A DNA stretch of 64,000 nt from Paenibacillus wulumuqiensis (GTDB lineage: Bacteria; Bacillota; Bacilli; Paenibacillales; Paenibacillaceae). Every line of letters begins with the position of its first letter. The first letter of the stretch is position 1. A program made the translations under genes and the position numbers. A model generated the notes under the pieces. It was not told the DNA's origin, searched no databases, and saw only the letters and a list, made by a program, of their open reading frames with translations. The stretch is taken from contig NZ_LAQP01000004.1 in NCBI RefSeq assembly GCF_000971965.1, positions 496,001 through 560,000 of the forward strand. The letters run 5' to 3'. Shown piece after piece: positions 18,153-27,404 of the stretch.

Positions 18153-19363
18153 TGCTCTGCCCCCCAGATCTCAATTGCCTGAGCCAGTTCGGTATGTCCC
18201 TGAACCGCATAATCTGCCAGGGATACACCGGCCAGCGCGGCATCAATCGCCTGCTGGAAGGCTCTTCCGCCTGCACTGGCGCCGCCTGGATGGCCGTGAA
18301 TACCGCCGCCCGCATTGATGATCACATCGGTGCCAAAGTCTTTGAGAATCAATGGCACAAGCCCTGGATGAATGCCCGCAGATGGAACCGGGAAGCTCTG
18401 CTTGTACGGCAGGCTGCCGGTAATGAGCTGCTCACGGATTGCCATATTTTCCTCGCGCGGCATCGTTACCGATCCATACGGAGAAGGGAACAGCACCAGA
18501 TCCGCTCCTGCCAATCGCATCAGCTGCCCGAGCAGTACCGAAGCGGAGATACCATAGTAAGGGGATGGGTAATAGGCACCTGCAAGTGCAGGGTGAGCCA
18601 TGATCGGAATGTTGATCTCCGGATCGGCGCTCAGCTCGGACAATACGTCATAGCCATAAGACAGCACATTGAGCAGCAGGGCATTGGCACCGGCATCAAT
18701 TGCTTTTTTGGCCTGTTCTTTCAATTGGAAAGTATGACCGGTCAGATTGGCGGCATACAGCACTTTTTTGCCGGTCTCGGCTTGAGCGGCTTCAGCAGCC
18801 TGCCGACAGGCGGCTACACGCTTCTCGATCGGTGTCAGTTCATTTTCGAACAGGATCTCGTCATCCTTGATCAGATCTACACCGCCGAGTGCCTGAGCGC
18901 TGAACTGGCGGGTCAATTCATCCAGATCATGACCGATTACCGATTTGAAAATACTCATTAACAGTGGACGTTCCGGTACACCCAGCAATTGACGTACACC
19001 CTGAATGCCGAATTTTGGTCCTTTAAAATGACTCAGGAAGGGCTCGGAGAACTCCAAATGGGTCAGCTTGATACGTCCGTCCATGGAAATCTTGCCAAAT
19101 ACAGTAACGAGCAGCGCAGGAATATCACTGCTGAAATTGGCATCCGGATAAGCGATACGCACATCGGCATAACGCTCACCTCCGGCTGGCTCGTGTACTT
19201 CAACCGAGATAACCTCGCCCAGATGCTTTTTCATCGATTCCTGCTTGGCGGCAGGCAGTTCGGTCCAGCTGCCGACGGTCATGCCGATCGCGATAGACTG
19301 GGCCTTTTTGTGGAAATCCGCTTTGTCATCATAAAGTCGGTAAGAGGCGATACAGTAGCTCAT
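18149..19363 (-). CDS. mtnW: 2,3-diketo-5-methylthiopentyl-1-phosphate enolase (RuBisCO-like protein)
   Basis: MtnW is a RuBisCO homologue that enolises 2,3-diketo-5-methylthiopentyl-1-phosphate and does not fix CO2. The 404-residue protein has the RuBisCO large-subunit fold, with the metal-site motif [10 protein letters not shown] (160-169) whose Lys166 should be carbamylated, and a [15 protein letters not shown] phosphate-binding segment. The start has AAAGGAGG directly upstream and overlaps the stop of proC (ATGA), which is unusual since proC is a proline gene. It is of normal length for the family. Confidence 0.95.
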   Translation of the reverse strand: MSYCIASYRLYDDKADFHKKAQSIAIGMTVGSWTELPAAKQESMKKHLGEVISVEVHEPAGGERYADVRIAYPDANFSSDIPALLVTVFGKISMDGRIKLTHLEFSEPFLSHFKGPKFGIQGVRQLLGVPERPLLMSIFKSVIGHDLDELTRQFSAQALGGVDLIKDDEILFENELTPIEKRVAACRQAAEAAQAETGKKVLYAANLTGHTFQLKEQAKKAIDAGANALLLNVLSYGYDVLSELSADPEINIPIMAHPALAGAYYPSPYYGISASVLLGQLMRLAGADLVLFPSPYGSVTMPREENMAIREQLITGSLPYKQSFPVPSAGIHPGLVPLILKDFGTDVIINAGGGIHGHPGGASAGGRAFQQAIDAALAGVSLADYAVQGHTELAQAIEIWGAEQ

Positions 19364-20229
19364 GAATTTTCCTCCTTTAATACGGCTCCCATCTCGCGAG
19401 AGCGTTCTGTACAGCGCTGAATCGCACGAACAATGGTATTTTTCATGTGTTCTTCTTCAAATACCTTCACAGCCGCAGCGGTCGCGCCATTCGGGGACGT
19501 GACCTTGGCTCGCAGATCAGCCGGGTCTTCGCCTGTCTGCTGCACCATGTGGGCTGCGCCGATTGCGGTCTGCACCGTCAATTCACGTGCCTGCTCTGGT
19601 GTCAGTCCGCCCTCGATACCCGCCTGGATCATCGCTTCCATCATATAGTATATATAAGCGGGACCACTTCCGGAAATACCGGTCAGCGTCTCCATCTGGT
19701 TTTCCTCGATTTCCGTAACCGTGCCAACAGCTTCAAACAGATGACGCACAAGCTTTCTTGCGTCGGCAGATACTTCATCCGAGAAGACGATGCCTGTCGC
19801 GCCAAGACCGATGGTGCTGGACGTATTCGGCATGGTACGTGCGACAGGCTGAGCCTGACCGAGCAGATGCTGAATACTTTCAACGGAAAGCCCGGCAATG
19901 ACAGAGACGAGCAGCTGGTCGGGACTGAGCAGCGGGCCGAGTCCCCGCAGCGCTTCTGCTGCATCGGCTGGCTTCATCGCCAGAATGATAATTTTGGAAG
20001 TGCGCAGTACATTTTCGCGTTCCGACTCATGGCCGATTACCGATACACCGTAGCGCTGAATCAGATAATGAAGCCGTTCCTGATTACCACGGTTGAGCAT
20101 CGTAACCTGTCCCGGTACGACAACCGAGCGGTGTACCAATCCTCGCAGAATAGCTTCAGCCATCGAACCTGCGCCATAAAAGCAAATCGGTTCCTGAATA
20201 AGTGTTTGTTGCTGTGCTGAGTGACCCAT
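19360..20229 (-). CDS. proC: pyrroline-5-carboxylate reductase
   Basis: ProC reduces pyrroline-5-carboxylate to proline, the last step of the pathway. The protein has an N-terminal Rossmann domain ([11 protein letters not shown]) and the C-terminal P5CR dimerisation helices ([14 protein letters not shown], and [10 protein letters not shown] as in the family signature). I prefer the ATG at 20229 (289 residues): AAAGGA is ten bases away, while the ATG at 20241 touches the ribosome site. The stop overlaps the mtnW start by four bases. A 112-base gap with no terminator separates it from proA. Confidence 0.93.
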   Translation of the reverse strand: MGHSAQQQTLIQEPICFYGAGSMAEAILRGLVHRSVVVPGQVTMLNRGNQERLHYLIQRYGVSVIGHESERENVLRTSKIIILAMKPADAAEALRGLGPLLSPDQLLVSVIAGLSVESIQHLLGQAQPVARTMPNTSSTIGLGATGIVFSDEVSADARKLVRHLFEAVGTVTEIEENQMETLTGISGSGPAYIYYMMEAMIQAGIEGGLTPEQARELTVQTAIGAAHMVQQTGEDPADLRAKVTSPNGATAAAVKVFEEEHMKNTIVRAIQRCTERSREMGAVLKEENS

Positions 20230-20353
20230 AATTGATTTCATCCTTTCTCTATGACCTGTATAAGCAGATCATCTTGCATGCATTTCATACGTGTATACAA
20301 TAGTGGAATTTGAAAATATCCAAATCATTGCTGTTCATTGACGGATTGGCCGT

Positions 20354-21601
20354 TTATTGACGAATCTGTCCGTTGCCGTAGATCCGGTATTTGGTGGAAG
20401 TGAGTGCAGGCAGTCCCATAGGGCCGCGGGCATGAAGCTTCTGTGTGCTGATGCCAATCTCTGCACCAAAGCCAAATTCAAATCCATCGGTAAACCGGGT
20501 AGAGGCATTGTGATAGACGGCTGCCGCATCCACTTCCTGCATAAAGCGGGCTGCATGGGCTTCATCGCGGGTAACGATACATTCGGAATGCTTGGTGCTG
20601 TAGGTGGCGATATGCTGGAGCGCTTCATCCAGACTGCTCACCAATTTGATATTCAGAATATAGTCATTGTACTCGGTCGCATAATCCTGCTCGGTCGCTA
20701 TTTCCGCCCAAGGCAGCAGCTCACGCGTAAGCGGACAACCGCGAACTTCTACCTGATGCTGACGCAGTGCTTCAGCCAGCTGGAGGAACGCTTGCTGGTC
20801 ATAGTCGGTATGAACGAGCAGTGTCTCCATCGAGTTGCAGACCGAAGGACGCTGCACTTTGGCATTGAGCGCGATATCGCGGGCCATATCTGCATCCGCC
20901 GAAGCATCGATAAATGTATGGCAGATTCCCGCGCCTGTCTCGATCACCGGTACGGTGGAGTTCTGAACCACATTTTGGATCAATGAGCTGCCACCGCGCG
21001 GAATAATCACATCGATCAGACCATTGAGGCGCATCAATTCATTCACAGAAGCCCGGTCGGCATCTTCAATCAGCTGAAGGGCTTCTTTTGGCATGGCAGA
21101 GCGTTCCAGCGCTTCGTGCAGCACTTCGATAATTTTGCGGTTGGAAGACAATGCCGCAGACCCGCCGCGCAGAACGACAGCATTGCCTGTTTTGAGTGAT
21201 AAACCGGCGGCATCCACGGTAACGTTCGGGCGTGCTTCATAAATAATACCGATAACCCCGAGCGGCACACGGATTTTCTCAATAATTAATCCGTTCGGAC
21301 GTTCCATCGTCTCCAGCAGGGTACCAACCGGATCGTCCAGATCGGCAATCTGGCGCAGCGCCGAAGCGATTGCTTCGATACGTGTATAATCAAGACGCAG
21401 ACGGTCAAGCATGGACTCGGAAGTCCCTTCACGCCGTCCTCGTTCAATATCTTCATGATTGGCTATCATAATAACTTCTGCCTGATGAACCAGCGCTTCA
21501 GCCATAAGCAGCAGCGCTTCATTTTTGTCAGATGTACTCAGATTGGCGAGCGCACCGGCAGCCTGACGGGCCAGTGTAGCTTTGGCAACAACTTCACTCA
21601 T
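20354..21601 (-). CDS. proA: gamma-glutamyl phosphate reductase
   Basis: ProA reduces gamma-glutamyl phosphate to glutamate-5-semialdehyde. The 415-residue protein has the ALDH-like fold, with NAD(P)-binding segments (LGVIGIIYEARPN, GGSAALSSN) and the catalytic cysteine Cys255 in RPSVCNSMET. The start has AGGAGGG upstream. It lies 97 bases downstream of proB, and proC follows, so proB-proA-proC are in pathway order on the minus strand. Confidence 0.97.
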   Translation of the reverse strand: MSEVVAKATLARQAAGALANLSTSDKNEALLLMAEALVHQAEVIMIANHEDIERGRREGTSESMLDRLRLDYTRIEAIASALRQIADLDDPVGTLLETMERPNGLIIEKIRVPLGVIGIIYEARPNVTVDAAGLSLKTGNAVVLRGGSAALSSNRKIIEVLHEALERSAMPKEALQLIEDADRASVNELMRLNGLIDVIIPRGGSSLIQNVVQNSTVPVIETGAGICHTFIDASADADMARDIALNAKVQRPSVCNSMETLLVHTDYDQQAFLQLAEALRQHQVEVRGCPLTRELLPWAEIATEQDYATEYNDYILNIKLVSSLDEALQHIATYSTKHSECIVTRDEAHAARFMQEVDAAAVYHNASTRFTDGFEFGFGAEIGISTQKLHARGPMGLPALTSTKYRIYGNGQIRQ

Positions 21602-21698
21602 TGGAAATCCCTCCTGATTGGAATGTTTATATGGGTTTGATTATTTTTTTATGAAAATGATGAACTGCAGTCATCCAGCGATACTCCATAATCTCTGC

Positions 21699-22808
21699 TT
21701 AAAGTGAAATCCACTCATCCCGGTGAATGGCTTCCAGGTGATGAATATCCTGAATACCGAGTCTGGCAGCAATCTCAGTACTGGGCAGTCCGGCGATCTG
21801 CAGCAGTTGATCATGATCATAGTTGACGATGCCGCGTCCCAGTGTCTCTCTCTGCAGATTCTGTACTTCGACGACATCGCCGCTGTGAAACTGGCCCTCT
21901 ACCTGGCGAATGCCAACGGGCAGCAGACTGCGTCCATCGTGCAGCAGTGCTTTTTCGGCCCCCTGGTCCACGATCAGCGTACCGAGCGGGATAGAGAGGA
22001 AGCCGAGCCACTGTTTTTTCATCGGCAGGGAAGAGCTCTGGGTTGTAAAATAAGTACCTTTTCCGGTACCACGGGCTGCATTCAGCAGATCACCGGCATC
22101 GCGTACCTGACCGACAAATACCGGCACCCCGCCGCGGGTAGCGATTTTGGCTGCATCGACTTTGGAGCGCATACCGCCTGTACCAACAGCCGAGCCTGCG
22201 CCGCCGGCCATCGCATAGATTTCATCCGTAATCTCATCGATTCGTTCGTACCGCACCGCATTCGGGTCTTTGCGCGGATCGGCTGTGTATAATCCATCCA
22301 TATCGGTAAGAATAAGCAGATTGGACGCTTTGGCCAGATTGGCAACGAGAGCGGATAAGGTATCATTATCACCGAATTTGAGTTCATCTACTGATACGGT
22401 ATCATTTTCGTTGATAATCGGGATTACGCCCTGTTTGATCAGCTCTTCGATCGTCATGCTGGCATTGGCGGCCCGTTTGCGATGATTAAAGTCGCTGCGG
22501 GTCAGCAAAATCTGGGCACTGACAATGCCGTGCCTGCCAAACGCCTCCTGATAATCACGCATCAGCAGCGCCTGACCGACCGAGGCGGCAGCCTGCTTTT
22601 CGTGCAGCAGCTTGGGACGTACGCTGTAGCCGATTTCCCGGAAGCCTGCCGCCACTGCACCCGAGGTGACCAGCAGTACGGCATATCCGGCCTGCTGCAG
22701 GGCAGCGATTTCTGCTGCAAAAAAATTCACTGCTTCATGATTAAGTCCACCCTGGGGACCTGTCAGCGAGCTGCTGCCGATTTTGACGACAATACGCTGT
22801 TGTACCAT
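21699..22808 (-). CDS. proB: glutamate 5-kinase with C-terminal PUA domain
   Basis: ProB phosphorylates glutamate to start proline synthesis and is usually feedback-inhibited by proline. The 369-residue protein has the amino acid kinase domain (about 1-260: VVKIGSSSLT, TSGAVAAG, NENDTVS, TGGMRSK) and a PUA domain (about 275-360). The ribosome site AAAGGAG lies ten bases before the start and immediately downstream of the T-box terminator, so proB translation depends on antitermination by uncharged tRNA-Pro. Confidence 0.97.
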   Translation of the reverse strand: MVQQRIVVKIGSSSLTGPQGGLNHEAVNFFAAEIAALQQAGYAVLLVTSGAVAAGFREIGYSVRPKLLHEKQAAASVGQALLMRDYQEAFGRHGIVSAQILLTRSDFNHRKRAANASMTIEELIKQGVIPIINENDTVSVDELKFGDNDTLSALVANLAKASNLLILTDMDGLYTADPRKDPNAVRYERIDEITDEIYAMAGGAGSAVGTGGMRSKVDAAKIATRGGVPVFVGQVRDAGDLLNAARGTGKGTYFTTQSSSLPMKKQWLGFLSIPLGTLIVDQGAEKALLHDGRSLLPVGIRQVEGQFHSGDVVEVQNLQRETLGRGIVNYDHDQLLQIAGLPSTEIAARLGIQDIHHLEAIHRDEWISL

Positions 22809-22832
22809 TGTTTGTTCACTCCTTTAATTCAT

Positions 22833-23085
22833 AAAAAAAGACCTTCATCCCCTGTATCTGTTGATACAAAAGGACGAAAGTCTGTACTTCCGCGGTACCA
22901 CCTTTGTTGACAGAAAATGCTTCTGTCCGGCTCCAATCCCGGATAACGGTGGGGGACCGTTCAGCGTTTGGGCGCTGAATGCTCGGGGGCAGGTTCGGCA
23001 AAGGCAAACGGTGAATCCTTTCAGCCCGTGGGATTCACTCTCTATACACGCTGCGATATTGCTTACTATTCCCGTCATTGCAGTT
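22833..23085 (-). promoter_or_regulatory. T-box leader, proline specifier, controlling proBA
   Basis: Read on the minus strand, the T-box motif AAAGGTGGTACCGCGGAAGT lies at about 22886-22905, followed by a terminator (GACTTTCGTCC / GGATGAAGGTC, then seven T at 22833-22839). Stem I starts near 23085 with GACGGGAATAGTAAG; its AGTA faces GAA in the specifier loop, and the next three bases are CCT (22991-22993), a proline codon. Uncharged tRNA-Pro should stabilise the antiterminator and turn on proB. The 5' end is approximate. Confidence 0.92.
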
Positions 23086-23250
23086 ATATCATCATAAGGT
23101 CAGTGGAATGCTTTTTCTCACAGCAGTATAGCGGCTGCAGCAGCTTATCCATCTGATATTCATGTTCTCGGCGTAGCTGGTATTGCACATTAGAATAGCA
23201 CGTTCCGCTGCTTTTGCCAAGCACCGCATTGCTTGCTTCCAGCAAGTTTT

Positions 23251-24453
23251 TCAGAACAGATTCAGTTTACCGATCCGGCGAACCGCTTCACGCAGACGTT
23301 CTTCCGAAGTCAGCAGGCCGATACGTACATAACCTTCACCCTTGGTACCAAAGCCGATACCTGGTGCAACCGCGACATGTGCCTGTTCCAGCAGCAGTGT
23401 GGCAAATTCTCTGGAGCCCATGCCTTCCGGTACAGGCAGCCAGCAAAAGAAGGAACCTTTGGGTGCTTCCGCTTTCCAGCCGATCTGGTCCAGTTCTTCA
23501 AAGAAAGCATTACGACGGGACTCGTACATGGCCACCAGATCGGTGACACACTGCTGGTCATCGGTCAGTGCACGCGCTGCCGCCGCCTGAATGCCGCCGA
23601 ACAGGCTGACATACACATGATCCTGCATCAGATTGATCAGGCGAATGATTTCTTTGTTGCCGAGCGCAAAAGCAACGCGCCAGCCGGCCATATTGTAAGT
23701 TTTGGATAGAGTGTAGAATTCAACGCCCACTTCCTTGGCGCCCGGCACCTGCAGGAAGCTGACCGGCTGCTGACCGTCAAAACCGATCGCACCATAGGCA
23801 AAATCACTCGCAACCACAATCTGGTGTTCCCGTGCGAACTGCACCGTTTCTTCATAGAAAGAATACGGAGCGGTCGCAGAGGTCGGATTGTTCGGGTAAT
23901 TGAGGAACATCAGCTTGGCACGCTCCAATGTCTCGGGCGCGATTGCACTGTAATCCGGCAAATAAGCATGATCTTCGGTCAACGGCATAAAAGCCATCTC
24001 TGCACCGGCCAATGCTACGCCGGACCAGTAATCCGGGTACCCGGGATCAGGCACGAGGCAGACATCGCCTGCTTCCAGCATAATCTGACTGATTTCAATC
24101 AATCCGGTCTTGCCGCCAAACAGTATGGCCACTTCCGTCTCGGGGTCCAGATCCACATCATAATCTTCCTTATAGCGCTGGGCGGCAGCTTCCTTGAGGA
24201 AGGCATACCCGGAGAACGGCGAATATTTGTGATACTGCGGATTGCCTGCCGCTTCCCTCAGTTCCTCAACGATATGAGAAGGGGTCGGCTGGTCGGGATT
24301 GCCCTGTCCCAGATTGATCACATCATGTCCGGCAGCGACCTGCCGATTCACATCCTGAACAAGTTTGGCGAAAAACTGCTCGGGCAGCTGATTCATGATA
24401 CCGGCAGGCTTGATTGCAAAAGCAGAGCCTGTGCCGTGGTTGTTATTTTGCAT
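23251..24453 (-). CDS. mtnE: PLP-dependent aminotransferase, likely methionine salvage MtnE
   Basis: A class I/II aminotransferase of about 400 residues with the FLNYPNNPT segment, the DFAYG Asp-Tyr pair and the PLP lysine in SKTYNMAGWR. MtnE transaminates 2-keto-4-methylthiobutyrate to methionine. Assignment to MtnE rests on the neighbours: mtnU is divergent and the mtnWXB block is 4 kb away. By sequence alone, an alanine/aspartate aminotransferase of the same class is possible. Starts at 24465 (GTG) and 24462 (ATG) also fit the frame; I prefer the ATG at 24453 because GGAG at 24465-24468 is too close to the others. Confidence 0.78.
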   Translation of the reverse strand: MQNNNHGTGSAFAIKPAGIMNQLPEQFFAKLVQDVNRQVAAGHDVINLGQGNPDQPTPSHIVEELREAAGNPQYHKYSPFSGYAFLKEAAAQRYKEDYDVDLDPETEVAILFGGKTGLIEISQIMLEAGDVCLVPDPGYPDYWSGVALAGAEMAFMPLTEDHAYLPDYSAIAPETLERAKLMFLNYPNNPTSATAPYSFYEETVQFAREHQIVVASDFAYGAIGFDGQQPVSFLQVPGAKEVGVEFYTLSKTYNMAGWRVAFALGNKEIIRLINLMQDHVYVSLFGGIQAAAARALTDDQQCVTDLVAMYESRRNAFFEELDQIGWKAEAPKGSFFCWLPVPEGMGSREFATLLLEQAHVAVAPGIGFGTKGEGYVRIGLLTSEERLREAVRRIGKLNLF

Positions 24454-24657
24454 TGTATTCATCACTCCGGTGGCTTCATTTTGGGTAAAATGTACATAGT
24501 CTTCCTAATCTATCACGATTTTTCCGATGAGTATAGGGGTATTTTCTGGAAGAGGTGAATAGGCATTGATTTTATCAGAATACTAAGGATATGATGGAAA
24601 CAGAAACGATTATGCCGGTGCTGACAGCCGGAATTGAATGGTAAGGAGAGAAGATGA

Positions 24658-25467
24658 ATGACAATGCGTACATTACATATAAGCCTGATCCAGATGGATA
24701 TTGAATTGGGCAATCCGGAGGCCAATCTGCAGCGGGCTGAAGAATGGATTCGTCAGGCAATGGAAGCTCATCCGAGACCCAATGTAATCATGCTGCCCGA
24801 GATGTGGAATACCGGCTATGCGCTGGATCGGCTGGACGGACTGGCTGAACCGGAGAATGGGCCTTATACATTCTGGATGAGTGAGACCGCCCGGCATTAC
24901 GGAATTACGCTGGTAGCCGGCTCGATCTCCGAGCAGCGGCAGTCCGGCTTTTATAATACGCTGTATGTGTTCGGCCCGGATGGTGAGCGTACCGCCCGCT
25001 ATGACAAGATTCATCTGTTTAAATTGATGGATGAAGAGAAATTTATGCAGCCTGGCGAACAGACGGCTTTGTTCCCATTGGGAGATATTACGGCAGCCGC
25101 CTCGATCTGCTATGATATCCGTTTTCCGGAACTGGCCCGTACACTTGCGCTGGACGGAGCCAAAGTATGGTTCGTACCGGCAGAATGGCCGCATCCGCGT
25201 CTGAACCACTGGCGTACGCTGCTGACCGCGCGGGCGATTGAGAACCAGATGTATGTCATTGCCTGCAACCGGGTAGGCCGGGATAAGAAGAGTCATTTCT
25301 TCGGTCATTCGATGGTCATTGATCCATGGGGAGAGATTCTGGCCGAGAGTGGCGAAGAAGAAGGCATTCTGACTGCGACGATCGATCTGGATCTGTCAGA
25401 AGAAGTGCGTGAACGCATTCCCGTATTTGCAGACCGCCGCCCGGAGCTGTACCGTCATCAGGACTGA
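24658..25467 (+). CDS. mtnU: carbon-nitrogen hydrolase, likely MtnU omega-amidase
   Basis: A 269-residue nitrilase-superfamily amidase with the catalytic triad Glu48 (LPEMWNTG), Lys117 (DKIHLF) and Cys151 (SICYDIRFPE). In Bacillus the ykrU (mtnU) gene sits beside mtnE and is thought to hydrolyse the alpha-ketoglutaramate left when glutamine is the amino donor. Here it is divergent from the aminotransferase, with about 200 bases between them. AAGGAGAG lies seven bases before the ATG. No SAM riboswitch is visible in the shared upstream region. Confidence 0.85.
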   Translation: MTMRTLHISLIQMDIELGNPEANLQRAEEWIRQAMEAHPRPNVIMLPEMWNTGYALDRLDGLAEPENGPYTFWMSETARHYGITLVAGSISEQRQSGFYNTLYVFGPDGERTARYDKIHLFKLMDEEKFMQPGEQTALFPLGDITAAASICYDIRFPELARTLALDGAKVWFVPAEWPHPRLNHWRTLLTARAIENQMYVIACNRVGRDKKSHFFGHSMVIDPWGEILAESGEEEGILTATIDLDLSEEVRERIPVFADRRPELYRHQD

Positions 25468-25522
25468 TGCACCTAGAATGGATACAGGCAGAGAGTGCCT
25501 ATATAATAGAATAAGAAAGATT

Positions 25523-25572
25523 AAGAACCGTTCATTGACTGCATACTGCTGCCGGATGAACGGTTTCTTTTT
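25523..25572 (+). terminator. intrinsic terminator after mtnU
   Basis: AAGAACCGTTCAT pairs with ATGAACGGTTTCTT around a 20-base loop, with T residues after it. Confidence 0.8.
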
Positions 25573-25628
25573 GGATAAGCGGGTAACGCTTACATCAGAA
25601 CCGATTTTGGATAAAGGAGGGTCAGGCC

Positions 25629-26237
25629 ATGAGCATCACATTTCTGCTGGTAAGACACGGTATCAAAGAAAGAGCAGCTGGTGATGTACCTATCACCAGC
25701 GAGGGGAAACAGCAGGCTATACGTACAGCACAATATTTGCGCAATCAGCCGGTAACTGCCGTTGTAACCAGTCCGCTGCGCAGAGCCCGCGAGACGGCTG
25801 AATATATATCTGCTGCTGTTCATTGTTCATTAAAGACAGATGAACGTCTGAGAGAACGAGCGAACTGGGGAGATCTGCCAGGCCAGACTTTTGGACAATT
25901 CGTGGAAATGTGGGAGCAGTGTACAGCAGACCGCGAATACATCCCCCCGGTGGGAGATTCAGCCCGTCAGGCGGGAGAGAGGCTGAACTCCGTATTGTCC
26001 GAACTGGCAGCAGAACATCCGGCTGGCAGCACAGTAGTGATTGTTACTCATGGCGGACTTATTACAGACTTTCTCGTCGGCGTATTGTCCGAGAGTGAAC
26101 TTAGGCGCTGGCATCCCCGGTTCATTGCTGAGCAGAGCACACTGATTCCGGAATGTTCCATTACGGAACTTCTGTATGACAGGGGACACTACCAGCTGAC
26201 TTCATTGGCATCGGTCGAACATCTTACAGAAGACTAG
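25629..26237 (+). CDS. histidine phosphatase family protein
   Basis: A 202-residue phosphoglycerate-mutase-like phosphatase. The catalytic motif LVRHG (His10) is at the N-terminus, SPLRRARETA supplies the second Arg, and VTHGG the second His. ERANWGDLPGQTF resembles the acid-donor loop of the family. The substrate cannot be told from sequence; relatives act on sugar phosphates, nucleotides or cobalamin precursors. AAAGGAGGG is well placed before the start. It stands alone, between the mtnU terminator and the dioxygenase operon. Confidence 0.85.
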   Translation: MSITFLLVRHGIKERAAGDVPITSEGKQQAIRTAQYLRNQPVTAVVTSPLRRARETAEYISAAVHCSLKTDERLRERANWGDLPGQTFGQFVEMWEQCTADREYIPPVGDSARQAGERLNSVLSELAAEHPAGSTVVIVTHGGLITDFLVGVLSESELRRWHPRFIAEQSTLIPECSITELLYDRGHYQLTSLASVEHLTED

Positions 26238-26331
26238 GCCAAATAGCTGTTATTATTACTTACCAAAAGTTAGTTAGTTGTGGTTTCAAAACTGTTTTGC
26301 TTTACCCCCTTTTCTTCCTGTCCAGAGTGGA

Positions 26332-26369
26332 TATAATAAAGGTATAGAAATTATCTACAATTAAAGATA
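26332..26369 (+). promoter_or_regulatory. promoter -10 and MhqR-like operator for the dioxygenase/esterase pair
   Basis: TATAAT at 26332-26337 has only a weak -35. At 26352-26369, TATCTACAATTAAAGATA has the outer arms TATCT-N8-AGATA of the Bacillus MhqR box (as I recall its consensus, tATCTcgaAtTCgAGATa; 14 of 18 positions agree). It would lie at about +8 to +25, a good place for a repressor. No mhqR gene was seen in the window. Confidence 0.55.
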
Positions 26370-26458
26370 TTTAATACTTGAACATTCACAACAACATGTG
26401 ATTACATCAAGCTACATTGGCAACTATCCTATCAACCATCCAAAAGGAGCTGGAATTC

Positions 26459-27403
26459 ATGACACTTCGTACAGCCGGAATTCACCACATTACTTCTTTC
26501 GTTACAGACCCGCAGCGCAATGTTGATTTTTATGCAGGAGTACTCGGACTGCGTATGGTGAAGCAGACCATTAACTTTGATGCACCGGAAGTTTATCATT
26601 TATACTTTGGCAATGAGGGCGGCAGCCCGGGGACAATCGTAACCTTTTTCCCGCAACCGGGATCGCGTAAAGGTGTAATCGGCGCAGGTCAGCTGGGTAT
26701 TACCGTATTTGCAGTACCGTCTGGCGCACTGCCTTTCTGGGAAGAACGCCTGAATCGCCTGAACGTGCATGTGGAAAAGGCAGAGCGTTTTGGGGAGCAG
26801 CTGCTTCGTTTTACCGATTATGATGGACTGCGTATTGAACTGGCGGAACGTGAAGAAGGAGCACTCAGCACCTGGGAGTGGGATGGCATCACTCCACAGC
26901 AGGCGATCAAAGGATTCGGCGGCGGTGTACTGTTCAGCGGACGTCCGGAACGTACGCTGCATACGGTAGAGCATGTGCTTGGACTGACCCGGATTGGCGA
27001 AGAAGATGGATATGTACGCTTCAAAGCAGCCGGTGATATCGGTAATATCATTGACGTTAATTCACGTGATCTGCCGCGCGGTATCGGCGGCGCCGGAACC
27101 GTTCATCATATCGCCTGGCGGGCAGCGGATTTTGAAGAACATGAGCAGTGGCGTGAACAGGTAGCTGCAGCCGGATTCCAGCCTACCCCGGTTATCGACC
27201 GTCAATACTTTAATGCAGTGTATTTCCGGGAAGATGGGGGCATACTGTTCGAGATTGCGACCGATCCTCCAGGCTTTGCCAATGACGAGACCGCTGAAGA
27301 GATGGGCAGCAAATTGATGCTGCCGGAATGGTATGAACCGCAGCGCGCGCTGATCGAGAGCAATCTGCTGCCCATCCAGGTTCGCAAAGTGGAGGGGAAA
27401 TAA
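26459..27403 (+). CDS. ring-cleaving dioxygenase (VOC family, hydroquinone type)
   Basis: A 314-residue two-domain vicinal-oxygen-chelate enzyme. Likely metal ligands are in GIHHITSFVTD near the N-terminus, TVHHIAWRA in the second domain and ILFEIATDPPGFA near the C-terminus. Close relatives in Bacillus (MhqO, MhqE/YkcA type) open hydroquinone rings and protect against quinones. I start it at 26459, where AAAGGAG lies upstream. The esterase gene follows after one base. An MhqR-like operator is placed between promoter and gene. Substrate is inferred from family and neighbour. Confidence 0.86.
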   Translation: MTLRTAGIHHITSFVTDPQRNVDFYAGVLGLRMVKQTINFDAPEVYHLYFGNEGGSPGTIVTFFPQPGSRKGVIGAGQLGITVFAVPSGALPFWEERLNRLNVHVEKAERFGEQLLRFTDYDGLRIELAEREEGALSTWEWDGITPQQAIKGFGGGVLFSGRPERTLHTVEHVLGLTRIGEEDGYVRFKAAGDIGNIIDVNSRDLPRGIGGAGTVHHIAWRAADFEEHEQWREQVAAAGFQPTPVIDRQYFNAVYFREDGGILFEIATDPPGFANDETAEEMGSKLMLPEWYEPQRALIESNLLPIQVRKVEGK

Positions 27404-27404
27404 G

